Assembly (NCBI GenBank): GCA_009937085.1
Contig: JAACDD010000029.1
Location: 1 to 17,549 of the forward strand
Origin: Bacteroidota bacterium
GTDB lineage: Bacteria; Bacteroidota; Bacteroidia; Flavobacteriales; Flavobacteriaceae
Length of the DNA: 17,549 nucleotides
Direction of reading: 5' to 3'
Below the pieces are notes generated by a model. That model saw only the letters and a list, made by a program, of their open reading frames with translations. It ran no database searches and was not told the DNA's origin. Positions 14,676 to 17,549 of this stretch are shown piece by piece. Numbering within the stretch: position 1 is the first letter of the stretch; every line of letters starts with the position of its first letter. Position numbers and translations under genes: made by a program.

Positions 14676-15611
14676 CTAAATAGTATTAAAATAAATCATA
14701 TCGATTTCTCTGCTTAAATCATTCATCTCATCTCTAAGTTCTTCCAAGTATGGCTGTAATCCAATACGAACTAGCTTGTCAATTTTCGTGTATCTCATAT
14801 TACTTTCAAGTTTATCAATACGAAATGACATATCGTTTATAGCGTTGATTCCATTAAACTCATTTAAGCGACCTGAATGGATAGCTATTTTTCTTAAGCA
14901 ATAAAAGATTGAGTTTGGAAAATAGGGATTTAGTATCATAAACTGTATGATATTACTTAGATCAAAAACAGATTTATGTGTTTTTACAAACTGTTGATAG
15001 CCACCAACAGACACCAATAAGTTTTTCCAATACACATGCGCTTCTAATTCATCTAGCGATGTATTTGCATAGGATGTCCTTAGTAAAATAAAATCAATAC
15101 TCTGACAAAGACGTTCTATGTACTTTCCTAAGTTCATAAAACAATATGCGTTACCTCTCTCTTGATTTATGTCTGAATTACTGTAATGTAACATCTGAAA
15201 CATTAACATCTCATCAATTATAGTGATGGGGTCTTCGTCAATAAATCTCAAGGGTAGATTTTTTTGATTTAAAAAATGATAATACCTGTTGATGTTTTGC
15301 CAAATTTCTTTGGAAATATGTTCTTGAACACTTCTGGTATTTTGTCTAGTTTTTCCCACCAGGTTTATCAAAGAGTTTGGAAATTGCCTGTTAAAAAGCA
15401 TAAACTGTATGATATCAATCGAGTCGGTTTGTTTTAAATTTAACTCGTTAAGCGATTTACCAGTAAAGTTTAGTACAGTTTTGTCCCATGGAGAAATATC
15501 GCTGATATCTAAATTAGATAAGTAATTAGCTTTTATAAGATTTAGTAAGCTGTGAGATCTAACTAAGTAACGATCAAGCCAAAAAAGATTATTTGCTACC
15601 CTACTTAACAT
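14676..15611 (-). CDS. Alpha-E domain protein (DUF403)
   Basis: A 311-residue, largely helical cytoplasmic protein. The N-terminus MLSRVANNLFWLDRYLVRSH matches the alpha-E family opening (MLSRVAxNLYWxxRYxERAE); here the final acidic ER is replaced by VRS. Further helices carry GNAYCFMNLGKYIERLCQS and the C-terminal DEMNDLSREIDMIYFNTI. The domain has no proven activity; it is found next to or fused with circularly permuted ATP-grasp proteins and transglutaminase-like proteins. It starts 6 nt after the ATP-grasp stop and ends 4 nt before the transglutaminase start, so it is the middle gene of the operon. Confidence 0.85.
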   Translation of the reverse strand: MLSRVANNLFWLDRYLVRSHSLLNLIKANYLSNLDISDISPWDKTVLNFTGKSLNELNLKQTDSIDIIQFMLFNRQFPNSLINLVGKTRQNTRSVQEHISKEIWQNINRYYHFLNQKNLPLRFIDEDPITIIDEMLMFQMLHYSNSDINQERGNAYCFMNLGKYIERLCQSIDFILLRTSYANTSLDELEAHVYWKNLLVSVGGYQQFVKTHKSVFDLSNIIQFMILNPYFPNSIFYCLRKIAIHSGRLNEFNGINAINDMSFRIDKLESNMRYTKIDKLVRIGLQPYLEELRDEMNDLSREIDMIYFNTI

Positions 15612-15617
15612 ACCTTC

Positions 15618-17075
15618 TTACTTTTTTAATACCCATGTGTCTTTACTTCCACCACCCTGAGAGCTGTTTACGACCAAAGAACCTTCTTTAAGAGCTACGC
15701 GTGTAAGCCCACCTGGACAAACATCTATTCCATCGTTGCCCATTAATGCAAAAGGTCTAAAATCTACACATCTTGGTGCCAATTTACCATCAATAAAGCA
15801 TGGGGATGTTGATAAATTTAACGTTGGTTGAGCGATGAACCCCTTTGGATTTGCCAAGACTTGTTTTTTATAATCATGGATTTCTTTATCAGTGGCCGAG
15901 TTTCCAATCAACATGCCATAACCACCACTGCCATCCGTTTTTTTAATCACCATAGAATCTATGTTTTGTAACACATATTCGAGCTCACTTTTGTTAGACA
16001 ACTTATAGGTTTGAATATTTTTTAATATCGGTTCTTCATTTAGGTAATAGCGTATCATATCAGGCACATAAGTATACGTAGCTTTGTCATCTGCAAAGCC
16101 AGTTCCTGGCGCGTTAACAATGGCAACATTCCCTTTTCTGTAAGAAGACATAATAGAAGAAACTCCCAACTTACTGTTAGAATTAAACACCAATGGATCT
16201 AAAAAGTCATCATCTACCCGCCTGTAAATAACATCTACCTTTTTGACAGCGCCAGCATTTTTCATAAAAACAAAATTGTCATCAACAAATAAGTCTTGAC
16301 CTTCGACAAGTTCAACACCCATCAGTCGCGCTAAAGTCGTGTGCTCGTAGTAGGCAGAATTATAAATTCCTGGAGTAAGTAAGACGACATTTGGATTGGA
16401 CTTAGGGGACAATCCTTTAAGTTTTTTAGAAAGCATCTGTGCATAGTTTGTAATTGGCATTACTTTACTAGATGATAAGGCTGCAGGGAAAATTCGTTTG
16501 GAAATTTCCCTATTTTCAATCATATAACTCACGCCAGATGGAGTTCTTAAATTGTCCTCTAACACATAAAACTCACCATCATTATCCCGAATCAAATCAA
16601 CACCAGCAATATGAGAGTATATATCCCCTGGAACGCTTAGCTGGTTCATTTGCAAGAGATAGTCTGAACTTGAAAGAATTTGTTTAAATGGTACTACCCC
16701 ATCTTTATAAATAAACTTATCAAAATAAGTGTCTTTGATAAATAGGTTAAGGGCTTTTATACGTTGTTTGATACCTCTCTCTACCTTTGTCCATTCTTTT
16801 GCAGTTATGATTCTTGGTATAATGTCAAATGGGAAAATCTTTTCAGTTCCTTTGGAGTTGTTATAAACTGTGAAGGTTACACCTTGATTCAAAAATAATT
16901 GAGACGAAAAATCAACTTTTTTGTTTAGATCATCTAACGACATTGATTTAATGGTGTGTGTGAAATGTTGATAATGGTTTCTAATATCGTCACTAGAAAT
17001 ATACATTTCATCCCAAGTATTTGGGTAATGGTTATACGCTTTTATATCGATTTTAGGATTTATCATATTTTCCAT
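15618..17075 (-). CDS. Circularly permuted type 2 ATP-grasp protein (DUF404/DUF407)
   Basis: A 485-residue cytoplasmic protein of the circularly permuted ATP-grasp family, predicted to join a carboxyl group to an amine using ATP (amide or peptide ligase). Visible family blocks: VLEDNLRTPSGVSYMIENR (171-189), DVIYRRVDDDFLDP (281-294), NAPGTGFADDK (321-331), the glycine-rich nucleotide loop KKTDGSGGYGM (378-388), DFRPFALMG (438-446) and SSQGGGSKDTWVL (471-483). All key acidic and glycine residues are present, so it is probably active. The ATG at 17075 is used; a second Met at codon 4 is an alternative. It is the first gene of the operon with alpha-E and transglutaminase. Iyer and Aravind discussed such sets as amidoligase systems; substrate unknown. 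Confidence 0.93.
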   Translation of the reverse strand: MENMINPKIDIKAYNHYPNTWDEMYISSDDIRNHYQHFTHTIKSMSLDDLNKKVDFSSQLFLNQGVTFTVYNNSKGTEKIFPFDIIPRIITAKEWTKVERGIKQRIKALNLFIKDTYFDKFIYKDGVVPFKQILSSSDYLLQMNQLSVPGDIYSHIAGVDLIRDNDGEFYVLEDNLRTPSGVSYMIENREISKRIFPAALSSSKVMPITNYAQMLSKKLKGLSPKSNPNVVLLTPGIYNSAYYEHTTLARLMGVELVEGQDLFVDDNFVFMKNAGAVKKVDVIYRRVDDDFLDPLVFNSNSKLGVSSIMSSYRKGNVAIVNAPGTGFADDKATYTYVPDMIRYYLNEEPILKNIQTYKLSNKSELEYVLQNIDSMVIKKTDGSGGYGMLIGNSATDKEIHDYKKQVLANPKGFIAQPTLNLSTSPCFIDGKLAPRCVDFRPFALMGNDGIDVCPGGLTRVALKEGSLVVNSSQGGGSKDTWVLKK

Positions 17076-17147
17076 ATAAAATTAAATAAAAGAATAACCT
17101 ATATATTTATAAATGGGCCAATTCTACTTTAAAAAGTTAATAATTGT

Positions 17148-17191
17148 GTTAAACAAATAAAATTAGATTTAGTTTTGATGATTTGTTTAAC
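17148..17191. repeat. 11-bp perfect inverted repeat upstream of the ATP-grasp operon
   Basis: GTTAAACAAAT (17148-17158) and ATTTGTTTAAC (17181-17191) are exact reverse complements with a 22-nt spacer. The arm centres are 33 nt apart, about three helical turns. The near arm is about 73 nt from the ATP-grasp start. It could be a paired operator; the AT-rich stem with no T-run is a poor terminator. Confidence 0.55.
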
Positions 17192-17247
17192 TTGAATATC
17201 AAATATTATATTTTTATCATTCAACCAATCATAATTCAAAATAATTG

Positions 17248-17265
17248 TAGTGGTTTTAGTGGTTT
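17248..17265 (+). repeat. Tandem 9-bp repeat TAGTGGTTT x2
   Basis: Two exact copies of TAGTGGTTT lie head to tail, with a partial third (TAATG) after them. Function unknown; chance is possible for so short a unit. Confidence 0.5.
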
Positions 17266-17416
17266 TAATGACTGTATATAACGGGTTTTACCATCACAGG
17301 AACACGTAGAAAAAATAGCATCATTTCTAATTCTTAAACACCTCCACGAAAAGAATTATTTATTTGAAAAATCAATTTAATTTACAATTTAAAAACTAAC
17401 GCTGTAAATTACTTTT

Positions 17417-17443
17417 TTGATTATCTTATTAAGCTTATATTTG
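17417..17443 (+). promoter_or_regulatory. Promoter for tRNA-Arg
   Basis: TATATTTG at 17436-17443 is an exact -7 element, with TTG at 17417-17419 and a 16-nt spacer, slightly short of the usual 17-23. The tRNA begins 30 nt downstream of the box. Confidence 0.6.
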
Positions 17444-17473
17444 CACCCGCTTATTATTTAAATAAGCCTCAAA

Positions 17474-17547
17474 GGCCTCGTGGCGCAACTGAATAGCGCA
17501 TCTGATTACGGCTCAGAAGGTTGCAGGTTTGAATCCTGCCGAGGTCA
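17474..17547 (+). tRNA. tRNA-Arg, anticodon ACG
   Basis: A complete 74-nt cloverleaf. Acceptor GGCCTCG (17474-17480) pairs with CGAGGTC (17540-17546), with one G-T pair, and the discriminator is A17547. D-stem GCGC (17483-17486 with 17496-17499). Anticodon stem TCTGA/TCAGA (17501-17505, 17513-17517) holds loop TTACGGC with ACG at 17508-17510. T-stem GCAGG/CCTGC encloses TTTGAAT. ACG is expected to be deaminated to ICG by TadA and to read CGU, CGC and CGA. The CCA end is not encoded in the two bases that follow. Confidence 0.97.
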
Positions 17548-17549
17548 CG

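Larger units (their letters stand above)
17076..17473. other. AT-rich non-coding region between the ATP-grasp gene and tRNA-Arg
   Basis: About 400 nt without a convincing gene on either strand. It must hold the promoter of the ATP-grasp operon (minus strand), but no exact TAnnTTTG was found there. It contains an 11-bp inverted repeat, a 9-bp tandem repeat and, at its right edge, the tRNA promoter. Confidence 0.7.

Noticed and set aside
17148..17191. Inverted repeat as a terminator or transposon end
   Set aside because: No T-run follows the stem on either strand, and no transposase or target duplication is nearby.
13694..17547. ATP-grasp operon as a genomic island inserted at tRNA-Arg
   Set aside because: Islands normally enter at the tRNA 3' end, which here faces out of the window to the right; no integrase and no repeat of the tRNA end was seen on the left.

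Overview
The window comes from a low-GC member of the Bacteroidota, most likely a marine or environmental Flavobacteriia. The indications are promoters of the TAnnTTTG type, a P-II protein with the T-loop seen in that phylum, a type III glutamine synthetase divergent from a eukaryote-like type II enzyme, the long Bacteroidota form of PurM, and a roughly 50-residue 'SsrA-binding-like' protein typical of flavobacteria. This assignment rests on family recognition; no search was run.

Layout. (1) 1-3145, plus strand, ammonium uptake: the C-terminal end of an outer-membrane barrel protein, then amt1 - glnK (P-II) - amt2, closed by a strong terminator. A hairpin and a 12-bp direct repeat lie between amt1 and glnK. 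(2) 3149-4025: purU, formyl-tetrahydrofolate deformylase, with its own promoter-like box, converging on the next block. (3) 11231-4055, minus strand: a tightly packed run of seven genes: glnN (GSIII), purM, a small histidine-rich membrane protein, a YceI-family protein, prfA (RF1), pyrF and an alpha/beta hydrolase. Neighbouring genes overlap or lie no more than 3 nt apart, so one operon is likely. (4) 11232-11462: divergent control region with an inverted repeat, then plus-strand glnA (GSII) to 12470. (5) 12494-13663: bidirectional terminator, a CaCA-type Ca2+/Na+ exchanger (minus), and a 49-residue small protein (plus). (6) 17075-13694, minus strand: circularly permuted ATP-grasp protein, alpha-E protein and transglutaminase-like protease. 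This three-gene set is predicted in the literature to make or attach peptides, and its substrate is unknown. (7) 17076-17473, non-coding, AT-rich, with inverted and tandem repeats; then a tRNA-Arg(ACG) at 17474-17547.

How it fits together. Regions 1, 3 and 4 form an ammonium-assimilation neighbourhood: a pore, two ammonium channels, their P-II regulator, and two different glutamine synthetases, with purine and pyrimidine genes that draw on the nitrogen and one-carbon supply. A word of the form ATACCC(C)TA recurs in the glnK leader and in the GS intergenic region, a possible common nitrogen operator (inference). The least understood part is the ATP-grasp/alpha-E/transglutaminase operon. Its last protein ends in nine glutamines, and no Anbu-type protease gene is visible in the window.
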